DNA from: Candidatus Microgenomates bacterium
GTDB taxonomy: Bacteria > Patescibacteriota > Microgenomatia > UBA1400 > PJMF01
Assembly (NCBI GenBank): GCA_015485595.1
Contig: WFTH01000064.1
Coordinates: 1 to 13,486, forward strand
Direction: 5' to 3'
DNA: 13,486 bases
Positions 1-5,917 of the stretch are shown piece after piece; position 1 is the first letter of the stretch, and every line of letters begins with the position of its first letter. The notes beneath the pieces were generated by a model. It had not been told where the DNA came from. It searched no databases and saw only the letters and a program-made list of their open reading frames with translations. A program made the position numbers and the translations under genes.

Positions 1-278
1 ATAACATATACAAGATTTTGTATGTTTAGTTTTGAATTTTTAATTTTAAATTTTAAATTATTGTTTACGACTAAATAGATTCCTCCAACTAGAATAAACC
101 CAAGAATGAAGATATCATGCAGGTAGATCTTTGGTACTAGATAGTCAATAAAAAAACCTCGAACGTAGGCGTTATCAACCTCTAGTTTATAAAACAGGTT
201 TATCGGAGCAGTAAAGATGACAACACCAAGTAAGAGATAAATTAACGCTTGTGTTAGCCGTTTTAAGTAAGTTAACAT
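1..278 (-). CDS. O-antigen ligase-like membrane protein, N-terminal part (cut by window edge)
   Basis: An open frame begins at ATG (276-278) and runs off the left edge, giving 92 codons. The visible part has a first membrane helix at about residues 11-30, a loop with a run VRGFFIDYLVPKIYL, a second helix at about residues 52-68, and then an Asn/Lys/Ile-rich stretch encoded by an AT-only simple repeat (about 30-61). The 'DYLxPKxYLxD' loop between the first two helices is, from memory, typical of O-antigen ligase/polymerase (WaaL/Wzy-like) proteins of Patescibacteria. Such proteins join or polymerise glycans at the cytoplasmic membrane. A perfect TATAAT -10 lies at 294-299 on the minus strand, giving a leader of about 10 nt. 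The catalytic region is outside the window, so the family call is tentative; it could be another polytopic glycan enzyme. It is divergent from the small membrane gene at 324. Confidence 0.6.
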   Translation of the reverse strand, partial: MLTYLKRLTQALIYLLLGVVIFTAPINLFYKLEVDNAYVRGFFIDYLVPKIYLHDIFILGFILVGGIYLVVNNNLKFKIKNSKLNIQNLVYV

Positions 279-293
279 ATAAACCTGATTCAG

Positions 294-299
294 ATTATA
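294..299 (-). promoter_or_regulatory. -10 element for the leftmost membrane-protein gene
   Basis: The minus strand reads TATAAT here, 15 nt upstream of the ATG at 278. No good -35 is visible at the expected distance. The short leader contains only a weak AGG as a possible ribosome binding site. Confidence 0.45.
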
Positions 300-323
300 G
301 CTTATAAAAACAGAAGGGGGTTT

Positions 324-635
324 ATGAAGCTGAGTCGCTCCACGATTACCTTAGTGAATGTTTGGTCTAGACGTGTTCATCGTTGGTCGATGTGGTTGAC
401 ATTGGTGCTTTTAGTTCCCATGGTCTTGACCGGTTTAAGTTTGGAAGATATTGGCGAAGGTGAATCTAGCTTGCTTAGCCTTTTTATTTCTCCAGAGTTG
501 GTCCGCGAGGTTCATCGTACCCTAGCCTCTCCGTTTGCGATCATGTTGGGAGTGATGGTAGCGAGTGGCTTGGCTATGTGGGGGCTGCCACTTCTAATGC
601 GTTTTCTGCTTAAACAAGAAAGATCAGCTAGCTAG
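324..635 (+). CDS. Small two-helix membrane protein, function unknown
   Basis: This 103-residue protein has a basic N-terminus and two membrane helices, at about residues 20-38 and 69-93. Each helix is preceded by a His-Arg pair: VHRWSMWL before helix 1 and EVHRTLAS before helix 2. The pattern 'HRW...TG' loosely recalls haem-binding or PepSY-type membrane helices (DUF4405/PepSY-TM), where a histidine at the head of each helix can be a ligand. That is only a resemblance. The start is supported by a good ribosome binding site (AGAAGGGGG, 312-320) just before ATG 324. The end overlaps the convergent pheT gene by 8 nt. No function is assigned. Confidence 0.75.
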   Translation: MKLSRSTITLVNVWSRRVHRWSMWLTLVLLVPMVLTGLSLEDIGEGESSLLSLFISPELVREVHRTLASPFAIMLGVMVASGLAMWGLPLLMRFLLKQERSAS

Positions 636-2658
636 CCATCTGTCCGATGAGTTTACAGTCAAAGTCATAAGTTAAGTGTGTGATGATCTTTTTCCTAAGA
701 GGAATAATGTCTTTGTCGCTTAGGTTTTCTTTTTGGTCAAGGTAGTAGATGGTGAAGGTGTAGCGATCTTTGTAGATGTCTTTTAGTCTGACTTCTTGGA
801 TTAAAGGTGAAGTCTGTTTAATGGCCTTTATTACCTCTCCCACCCTGACTTTTTTTGGTATGGCAAAGGTTAGGTCTTCAATAACCGGAGAGGTTTTAGG
901 TAGCTTTTGATAACGAGGGTGCTTATGAATAACCTGTGCTAGACTATTTAGATCGATTTGAGCGTTAACCAACCAGTCTTTGTTGTCTTGGGTTGACCGT
1001 AGTTGATAGCTTACTAGGCTGATAGAGCCAAGCTCTACCAACCGACTCTCTTTTTTAGCCACAATCTTTGCCTTGTTTTGATCTTCATCGAGCACAAAGT
1101 CGTACTCATAGATAAAGAGTCTGTCAAACAAAGCCTCGATTATACCTCTGGCCTTGCGGTAACCAGCGCGAAAGCTTAAAGCCAGTATCATTACTTCTTC
1201 TGGTCTTTCGGTTTTATTTCCTTTAGGATGGTAAACCTTGGCGAGCTCAAAGACTTTTAGGTCCTTATGAGTGGGGTTGGTGGCGATCACTTGGTTTAAA
1301 GAAGGTAGAAGTGAGCGTCTTAAGTAGACTTTGTCGTCGGTTAGGGGGTTAGCTAGCTTAAGATGAGACTCAAGGGGGAAACCTGACTCAAGAGCAAGTT
1401 TTTCGCTCACCAAAGAGTAGGTATAGACCTCATAAAGCCCCACATCAGCCAAGAAGTGTCTGATCTTTTCTTCTAGGTCAAAGGTGTCGTTGTCTGGTCG
1501 TTTAAGAGGTAAAGGTCCACCCATGATCTTATCAGGCAGATTATGATAGCCGTAGATGCGGGCTACCTCTTCCACAAAGTCTGCTGGAATCTTAAGATCG
1601 TGCTGCCTGTAAGTGGGTGGGGTGATCAATAGATCTTGGCCTGCCTGTTTAACCTGACAGCCTAGACGGCTTAGGATCTTTATAATTACCGCTGTTTCAA
1701 GTTTCAGTCCCAGGTAGCGCTCAAAAACTTTTAGTGGTACCTTAACTTGCTGGGGTTCTTTTTTGCTTGGAAACTCATCATGGACTTGGCTAGCCACTTG
1801 AGCACCAACTATCTCTTGGTAAAGCTTAATACCTAAAGCCAAGGTCGGCTCAGCCAGATACGGGTCGACATGTTTTTCGTTTAGTTGGGCGGCTACGGTG
1901 CGAATATCGTGAGTCATGCTAGCAAAACGGACTTTTTTGGCATCCATGTTCTCGATCCAGAAAAGAATGTTTTGAGTGTTTTCGTCCACGGCAGTGTTAG
2001 CTGTACCTTTAATAGCTGGTAGGTCGATGATGGTGCCGTCTTTAGCCCGAAAGACGATCTCACCGCCGACGGCTTGGTAAGTCTCACCGTCTAGGGTTTC
2101 AAACCTCTCGCCTTTTTTAGCCTCATCCACGATTATCTCTCCGCCTAAAGCCATAATCTTGTCATAATCAAAAGCATGGCAAGGGTGACCAAGCTCGTGA
2201 GTGATGTAGTTGGTGATGTCGATTGCGGCCCAGTGTACGTTTTGATCAATCTGTTTTAGGCGTCTAGCCATCCAGGCTGGAGTGGCAGTAGTGTTAATGC
2301 CAGACAAGACCACGGTCATGATGCGCTTAATGTGCTTTGGTTGGTTGGTGATCTTTGGCAGTGACTTGGTGGGTCTGTGTGGTTTAAGTTCAGTAAGTTT
2401 TGGTAGCTTAAGTGGTTTAAGCTCGGCTTCAATTCCAGCATTATCAAGAATCACTGCGGCTTCTTGCGCTACACCTCTAACACTCATTACGTCCACGCGA
2501 TTAGTGGTAATCTCGATATCATAAACCTCCTCACCTTCCCTTTCTTCAATTCTTTCTACCGAAGGTCCGCTTAAGGATAGTTGAGTCCGAATCTGTTTGG
2601 GCGTTGCCTTAGTCTTAAGGTGCTCTAGAAGCCAGGTATGTGGAATCAAGATGTTCAT
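628..2658 (-). CDS. pheT: Phenylalanyl-tRNA synthetase beta subunit, short form without OB domain
   Basis: PheT pairs with PheS in the cytosolic (alpha-beta)2 enzyme that charges tRNA-Phe; beta supplies tRNA recognition and editing. The N-terminal B1 segment (residues 1-45) runs directly into the EITTNRVDVMSVRGVAQE block, so the EMAP/OB-fold tRNA-binding insertion normally found there (about 110 residues) is absent. The remaining order is B3/B4 editing domain (about 110-290), B5 (about 300-375, including a TPPTYRQHDL stretch followed by EEVARIYGYHNLP), catalytic-like core (about 385-560) and FDX-ACB anticodon-binding domain (about 580-676). At 676 residues it is about 120 shorter than the E. 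coli protein, as expected from the missing domain. The start lies 2 nt after the pheS stop (TAA CT ATG) with no Shine-Dalgarno site, so translation is probably coupled to pheS. It ends the infC operon and overlaps the convergent gene at 324 by 8 nt; no terminator is obvious. Confidence 0.96.
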   Translation of the reverse strand: MNILIPHTWLLEHLKTKATPKQIRTQLSLSGPSVERIEEREGEEVYDIEITTNRVDVMSVRGVAQEAAVILDNAGIEAELKPLKLPKLTELKPHRPTKSLPKITNQPKHIKRIMTVVLSGINTTATPAWMARRLKQIDQNVHWAAIDITNYITHELGHPCHAFDYDKIMALGGEIIVDEAKKGERFETLDGETYQAVGGEIVFRAKDGTIIDLPAIKGTANTAVDENTQNILFWIENMDAKKVRFASMTHDIRTVAAQLNEKHVDPYLAEPTLALGIKLYQEIVGAQVASQVHDEFPSKKEPQQVKVPLKVFERYLGLKLETAVIIKILSRLGCQVKQAGQDLLITPPTYRQHDLKIPADFVEEVARIYGYHNLPDKIMGGPLPLKRPDNDTFDLEEKIRHFLADVGLYEVYTYSLVSEKLALESGFPLESHLKLANPLTDDKVYLRRSLLPSLNQVIATNPTHKDLKVFELAKVYHPKGNKTERPEEVMILALSFRAGYRKARGIIEALFDRLFIYEYDFVLDEDQNKAKIVAKKESRLVELGSISLVSYQLRSTQDNKDWLVNAQIDLNSLAQVIHKHPRYQKLPKTSPVIEDLTFAIPKKVRVGEVIKAIKQTSPLIQEVRLKDIYKDRYTFTIYYLDQKENLSDKDIIPLRKKIITHLTYDFDCKLIGQMAS

Positions 2659-2660
2659 AG

Positions 2661-3749
2661 TTAAAACTGCTTTAAAAACTCTACTTTATTACCGTAAAAC
2701 TGACGAATGTCATCGATATTTAGACCAGGTTTTAAGGTGTAGGTGCGCTCTACTCCCCAACCAAAAGCAAAGCCGGTGTACTTATCTGGGTCGATGCCGC
2801 CGGCTTTTAAGACATTTGGGTGAACCATACCAGCTCCACCAACCTCGTGCCAACCAGATTTGCAGAGTTTGCACTTTTTACCGTTAACCTTGCCGGTACC
2901 GCCACAGATATGACAGCTAAAGTCTACCTCAAACGATGGTTCAGTAAAGCGAAAATGAAACGGTCTGATTCTAGATTTAACTTCTGGCCCATAAAACTTT
3001 TTGGCAAAGTAGTTAAGCGTGCCTTTTAGATCTTGAATGGTGATGTTTTTGTCGATTACCAGACCTTCAAACTGATGAAACATCTGGGTATGAGTCGCAT
3101 CTTGTTGGCGGCGATAGCACCTAGCGATGTTGATCATTCTAATCGGAGGTTTTTTCAGTCGCTCCATCTCTCGCACTTGACTGTTTGAGGTGTGGGTAGT
3201 AAGAACCAGCTTGCCACCGCCGATTAAGCTAGGGTGACGTTTGCGGGGATCTCTTTCGTCATACTCTATCTCACCAGTGGTGTCTGGTCTGTCCACAAAG
3301 AACGTCTCCCACTCATCGCGTGCCGGGTGATTTGGTGGCATGTTTAAGCTTTCAAACACGTACCAATCCCAGTCTACTTCTGGATAACGTACTCGAATAA
3401 AACCAATACGCTCAAAGATACGGCTAATCTCTTCTATAGCTTGGCTAATGGGGTGAAGATGACCCACTTTTGGCTTTTCTCCTGGAGTGGTCAAATCTAT
3501 AGAGTTTGTAGGGATAGAAGGTGTTTTCAGATGCTGTCTAACCTTAGTTTCAAGGGTTTTTTTGACTTGATTGATTAGTTTGCCGGCTTGCTGTCGTTTT
3601 TCTGGTGGAACATCTTTAATCTTTTGAGCCAGTTTACGAAAAAGCCCCCTTTTCCCTAGGTATTTAGTTTGATCTAGATTTCCTTTTTCTAGATCGGTTT
3701 CTAGTTGTTTGATGATTTGGTTGGCTTCTGATTGAATCGGGTCTAACAT
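2661..3749 (-). CDS. pheS: Phenylalanyl-tRNA synthetase alpha subunit
   Basis: The 362-residue catalytic subunit forms Phe-AMP and transfers Phe to tRNA-Phe. It has an N-terminal helical coiled-coil (about 1-85) that contacts tRNA. The class II core follows: motif 2 reads RCYRRQQDATHTQMFHQFEG, and motif 3 reads GWGVER (330-335) where the family usually has GMGxER, so a Met is replaced by Trp. A four-cysteine zinc-ribbon-like loop with C279, C282, C293 and C296 (CHIC...CKLC) lies between the FTEPSFEVD strand and the GAGMVHPNVL strand, as in many bacterial PheS proteins. The start ATG is preceded only by an A-rich stretch with no Shine-Dalgarno site. A terminator-like hairpin lies upstream, between rplT and pheS. 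It forms a 2-nt-spaced pair with pheT. Confidence 0.97.
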   Translation of the reverse strand: MLDPIQSEANQIIKQLETDLEKGNLDQTKYLGKRGLFRKLAQKIKDVPPEKRQQAGKLINQVKKTLETKVRQHLKTPSIPTNSIDLTTPGEKPKVGHLHPISQAIEEISRIFERIGFIRVRYPEVDWDWYVFESLNMPPNHPARDEWETFFVDRPDTTGEIEYDERDPRKRHPSLIGGGKLVLTTHTSNSQVREMERLKKPPIRMINIARCYRRQQDATHTQMFHQFEGLVIDKNITIQDLKGTLNYFAKKFYGPEVKSRIRPFHFRFTEPSFEVDFSCHICGGTGKVNGKKCKLCKSGWHEVGGAGMVHPNVLKAGGIDPDKYTGFAFGWGVERTYTLKPGLNIDDIRQFYGNKVEFLKQF

Positions 3750-3781
3750 AGTTTTTATTTTTGTTTGTTAGTAGTGTAACC

Positions 3782-3807
3782 AAAAAAGCCCTGCTTGTGC
3801 AGGGCTT
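3782..3807 (-). terminator. Rho-independent terminator or attenuator between rplT and pheS
   Basis: Read on the minus strand, AAGCCCTGC (3807-3799) pairs perfectly with GCAGGGCTT (3794-3786) around an ACAA loop, followed by a run of six T (3787-3782). It lies 22 nt after the rplT stop and 33 nt before pheS. pheS has no clear promoter of its own downstream, so read-through is needed for pheST. The last coding bases of rplT offer a competing pairing (see findings). Confidence 0.85.
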
Positions 3808-3828
3808 GATTTGTCTTCTTGGCTAAAA

Positions 3829-4182
3829 TTAACCCTGCACCTTGGCCACTACTTGGCTAAAGGTTTCAAAGTCACTAAATGCTAGCTCGGCTAACATCTT
3901 TCGGTTAAGAGCTACTTTTTGTTGGTTTAAAAGATGAATGAAGCGGGAATAACTTGGGGCGTCTTCGATCTGGGATAGACCTGCGTTAATTCTCATGATC
4001 CAGAGTTTCCTAAAGTCGCGCTTCCTGAGTTTGCGACCGATGTAGGCGTATTGACCGGCGTGTAAGGCAGCTTCATGAGCTCGTTTATAAAGCCGGTGAT
4101 TAGCGCCACGGTAGCCCTTAGTACTCTTTAAGACTTTTTTATGACGTCTGCGCCTAACAACTCCAGTTTTAACTCTTGGCAT
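3829..4182 (-). CDS. rplT: 50S ribosomal protein L20
   Basis: L20 binds 23S rRNA and is needed early in large-subunit assembly. The 117-residue length is normal. The protein begins MPRVKTGVVRRRRHKKVLKSTKG-like, with the basic RNA-binding N-terminal extension, followed by the family signatures RKLRKRDFRKLWIMRINAG and YSRFIHLLNQ and the usual C-terminal globular domain. A good Shine-Dalgarno site (AAGGAG) sits about 9 nt upstream of the ATG. It follows rpmI by 20 nt. In E. coli and Bacillus, L20 represses the operon by binding its leader; no such site is evident here. The final codons can form an 8-bp helix with the downstream terminator arm. Confidence 0.98.
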   Translation of the reverse strand: MPRVKTGVVRRRRHKKVLKSTKGYRGANHRLYKRAHEAALHAGQYAYIGRKLRKRDFRKLWIMRINAGLSQIEDAPSYSRFIHLLNQQKVALNRKMLAELAFSDFETFSQVVAKVQG

Positions 4183-4202
4183 AGCTTATTCACTCCTTTT
4201 TA

Positions 4203-4418
4203 TTAAGCAAGACCAAGCATCCGTTTGATCTTTTTGGCCCACTTACCTTTTACCTCTACCGGCACCTTGCTAGCTCGCTTGGATTTTTTGCTTTTTTTAC
4301 GAGCTAAGTGACGGTGATCTTGTTTCCTTCTAAGGATCTTGCCACTGGCCGTTACTTTAAACCTCTTGGCTACTCCTTTTTTAGTTTTTTGCTTAACTTT
4401 TCTTTTGGCTTTTGGCAT
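4203..4418 (-). CDS. rpmI: 50S ribosomal protein L35
   Basis: This 71-residue, very basic protein has the L35 signature: MPKAKRKVKQKTKKGVAKR at the N-terminus, then FKVTASGKILRRKQDHRHLARKKS. L35 is a small structural protein of the 50S subunit. It starts 2 nt after the infC stop (TAG CT ATG), the same junction layout as pheS-pheT, so translational coupling is likely. Its position between infC and rplT is the canonical one. Confidence 0.97.
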   Translation of the reverse strand: MPKAKRKVKQKTKKGVAKRFKVTASGKILRRKQDHRHLARKKSKKSKRASKVPVEVKGKWAKKIKRMLGLA

Positions 4419-4420
4419 AG

Positions 4421-4960
4421 CTACTTTCTTGGTATAAGCTGAGCGACTAATTTTTTACCCATCATCTTCGGATCACTCTCGAGTTTGGCTATCTCTGCGG
4501 TAGCCTCGATTACTTGATCCAAAACCTCTCCCCCGATCTCTTTCTTGGTTATCTGTCTACCTCTGAATTCGAGGGTAAGCTTAACCTTATATCCTTTTTC
4601 TAAAAACTGCTTAACTCTCTTTATTTTACCCTCTAGATCACCTTGGCCGATAAACGGTTTAAATCTAATCTCTTTTACCTCCTGAGCTTTAGCTTTTTTT
4701 CGATTCGCGGCTTGTTTTTGTTTTAGTTGATACTTGTACTTAGAAAGCTCGATTATCTTGGCTACCGGCGGGTTTTGTTTTTCGTTAATTAAGACCAGAT
4801 CTTTATCTTGATCATAAGCTCTCTTAATCGCCTGTCCAGTCGGCATCACTCCTAAAGCTCCCTCTTCTTCATCAATCACCAAAACTTGGCTAGCTCGAAT
4901 GCGACCGTTAGCAACAATATGTAATCTGGGTGCGCGCTTACGTCTTTTTTTTCGTATCAC
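4421..4960 (-). CDS. infC: Translation initiation factor IF-3
   Basis: IF-3 binds the 30S subunit, keeps 50S away and checks the start codon-anticodon pair. The 179-residue protein has the N-domain (about 1-75, with ANGRIRASQVLVID and PVAKIIELSKYKYQLKQKQ), a lysine-rich linker (about 76-93) and the C-domain (about 94-179, with KEIRFKPFIGQGDLEGKIKR and KVKLTLEFRGRQ). The start is GTG at 4960-4958, because the preceding in-frame codon is a TAA stop (4963-4961); the only other possibility near the end is AUA, the second codon. No Shine-Dalgarno site precedes it, only a run of seven U. It is the first gene of infC-rpmI-rplT-pheS-pheT, with a good promoter at 5003-5029. Confidence 0.97.
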   Translation of the reverse strand: MIRKKRRKRAPRLHIVANGRIRASQVLVIDEEEGALGVMPTGQAIKRAYDQDKDLVLINEKQNPPVAKIIELSKYKYQLKQKQAANRKKAKAQEVKEIRFKPFIGQGDLEGKIKRVKQFLEKGYKVKLTLEFRGRQITKKEIGGEVLDQVIEATAEIAKLESDPKMMGKKLVAQLIPRK

Positions 4961-4976
4961 TTAAAAAAACTAATTG

Positions 4977-4988
4977 ATATCTAGATAT
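4977..4988. repeat. Perfect 12-bp palindrome in infC leader
   Basis: ATATCTAGATAT is self-complementary and lies between the infC promoter and start codon. It sits inside a weaker CTAAT/ATTAG inverted pair (4970-4974 and 4987-4991), which on the minus strand is followed directly by seven T (4969-4963). It could be an operator or a weak leader hairpin. Confidence 0.4.
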
Positions 4989-5002
4989 TAGTACAGGGGG
5001 GT

Positions 5003-5029
5003 ATTATAACATGTAAAGTTAAAAGTCAA
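5003..5029 (-). promoter_or_regulatory. Promoter of the infC operon
   Basis: On the minus strand, TTGACT (5029-5024) and TATAAT (5008-5003) are 15 bp apart; the alternative TTTGAC at 5030-5025 gives 16 bp. The -10 is preceded by TGT, an extended -10 (TGTTATAAT). The predicted start near 4996 gives a leader of about 36 nt. The -35 lies within an AT-rich simple repeat (5014-5038). Confidence 0.7.
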
Positions 5030-5038
5030 AAGTTAAAA
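5014..5038. repeat. AT-rich simple repeat (AAAGTTAAAAGTC type)
   Basis: The stretch of near-repeated AAAGTT/AAAAGT units lies in the 110-bp divergent region between infC and tRNA-Val. It overlaps the infC -35 box. Similar low-complexity A/T blocks occur at 30-61, 6869-6897 and 10664-10681. Confidence 0.5.
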
Positions 5039-5043
5039 AAATG

Positions 5044-5052
5044 TGGTAAAAT
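5044..5052 (+). promoter_or_regulatory. Extended -10 promoter of tRNA-Val(GAC)
   Basis: TGGTAAAAT ends 18 nt before the mature tRNA 5' end, giving a predicted start near 5059 and a short 5' leader for RNase P to remove. No clear -35 is present. The same GGTAAAATA string precedes tRNA-Val(CAC) and tRNA-Trp. Confidence 0.55.
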
Positions 5053-5070
5053 AACTGCCTGTTAACACTT

Positions 5071-5144
5071 GAACTCGTAGCTCAGTTGGTTAGAGCGCCA
5101 CGTTGACATCGTGGAGGTCGCTGGTTCGAGTCCAGCCGAGTTCA
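5071..5144 (+). tRNA. tRNA-Val(GAC)
   Basis: The 74-nt cloverleaf has a GAACTCG/CGAGTTC acceptor stem, D arm with AGCTCAGTTGGTTAGAGC, anticodon stem CCACG/CGTGG with loop TTGACAT (anticodon GAC at 5105-5107) and T-arm GGTTCGAGTCC. The discriminator is A5144 and CCA is not encoded. It reads GUC and GUU. It is convergent with the DUF5660-like gene, whose stop is 4 nt away. Confidence 0.96.
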
Positions 5145-5148
5145 CACT

Positions 5149-5790
5149 TTAACTTCCCCCGTAAGAGCTGGAACGTTCATGATGCATCATGTCAAAGATG
5201 GTGCTGGTCTTTTCTGACTTCACACCCGCGATCTCAAGACCTGGTCGCTTGCTGCGTTTTTTCTTTTTTTTCTTGTTATTTACTTGAGTGGCCCAAGTAC
5301 GCGCAGACTTAATCTTTTGCCTTAAAAGGATAATAAAAGCTCTGAGTTTTTGGAAAAAGCTTAGGTAGTAAGCGCCACTTTCTCCTGGGTCGCTTACTTG
5401 GGTCATAAGGGTTACTTCTACTTCTTTGTGGAAAGCGGCCACATCTTTGGCTAAAGCTTTTAGTTCAGCCCTTAAGCGCTCGATTTCTTTTTTTACCTGT
5501 TCTTTTCTTGCATTAAATACGTCTTTGGCTTCAACTGGGTTAATCAGGTTATGTAGTTTTTCCCTTCTTTTTGCTTTAAGCGCTTCTTCTTGTTGTTTCT
5601 TTATCAGATCCTCTCGACTAAGAGTGCTAAACTCACCGGCTCCAGCCGAGTTAGACAAAGCATCAAGGTTTGGCGACCTTCTACCACTTGTCGTCGAGGT
5701 TTTCTCCACCTCTGCCAAAGCTCGAGCAAAAGGGTTGGCCGAGCCTTGACCAGGCTTGTGGTTGGTGGTTCTACTACCAAGTGTCTGCAT
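5149..5790 (-). CDS. DUF5660-like conserved Patescibacteria protein, function unknown
   Basis: The 213-residue soluble protein has a Ser/Thr/Gly-rich flexible N-terminus (1-57), a charged helical segment likely to form a coiled coil (about 58-125), a hydrophobic helical block YYLSFFQKLRAFIILLRQK (141-159), a lysine run (173-178) and a distinctive C-terminal motif DMMHHERSSSYGG (200-212). The extreme C-terminal MMHHERS motif matches, from memory, the family DUF5660, known mainly from candidate-phylum genomes; no function is established. There is no signal peptide. The gene has a perfect consensus promoter (5831-5859), suggesting strong constitutive expression. The leader of about 34 nt lacks a Shine-Dalgarno site. 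Its basic, helical character would suit nucleic-acid or ribosome binding, but that is inference. Confidence 0.85.
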   Translation of the reverse strand: MQTLGSRTTNHKPGQGSANPFARALAEVEKTSTTSGRRSPNLDALSNSAGAGEFSTLSREDLIKKQQEEALKAKRREKLHNLINPVEAKDVFNARKEQVKKEIERLRAELKALAKDVAAFHKEVEVTLMTQVSDPGESGAYYLSFFQKLRAFIILLRQKIKSARTWATQVNNKKKKKKRSKRPGLEIAGVKSEKTSTIFDMMHHERSSSYGGS

Positions 5791-5830
5791 AGTTGATGTT
5801 TTTTGACACAGTTGTTATGAGTCAAGAATC

Positions 5831-5859
5831 ATTATAGGCTTTTTATACTTGAGTGTCAA
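5831..5859 (-). promoter_or_regulatory. Perfect consensus sigma70-type promoter for the DUF5660-like gene
   Basis: On the minus strand TTGACA (5859-5854) and TATAAT (5836-5831) are separated by exactly 17 bp. The predicted start is near 5824, 34 nt upstream of the ATG. It is the best promoter match in the window. Confidence 0.85.
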
Positions 5860-5862
5860 GCC

Positions 5863-5887
5863 AAAACCTCAACTTCCTTGAGGTTTT
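5863..5887 (-). terminator. Terminator downstream of trigger factor
   Basis: AAAACCTCAA (5863-5872) and TTGAGGTTTT (5878-5887) form a perfect 10-bp stem with a 5-nt loop, ending in four T on either strand. It lies 30 nt after the trigger-factor stop and just upstream of the DUF5660-like promoter, so it insulates the two units. Confidence 0.8.
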
Positions 5888-5917
5888 ACACCTGTTTATA
5901 TCAAAAGAGAAAGGAGT

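Noticed and set aside
2282..2524. Open plus-strand frames opposite pheT and pheS (also 2597-2887 and 2820-3029)
   Set aside because: Antisense shadows of strongly conserved synthetase genes, with low-complexity translations.
3750..3828. Phe-rich leader peptide or T-box controlling pheST
   Set aside because: No start codon with Phe codons and no T-box core is present in the 79-nt gap; only the terminator hairpin is seen.
5426..5825. Open frames on both strands overlapping the DUF5660-like gene
   Set aside because: The 213-residue frame has the family-like C-terminus and its own promoter; the others are shifted or antisense shadows.
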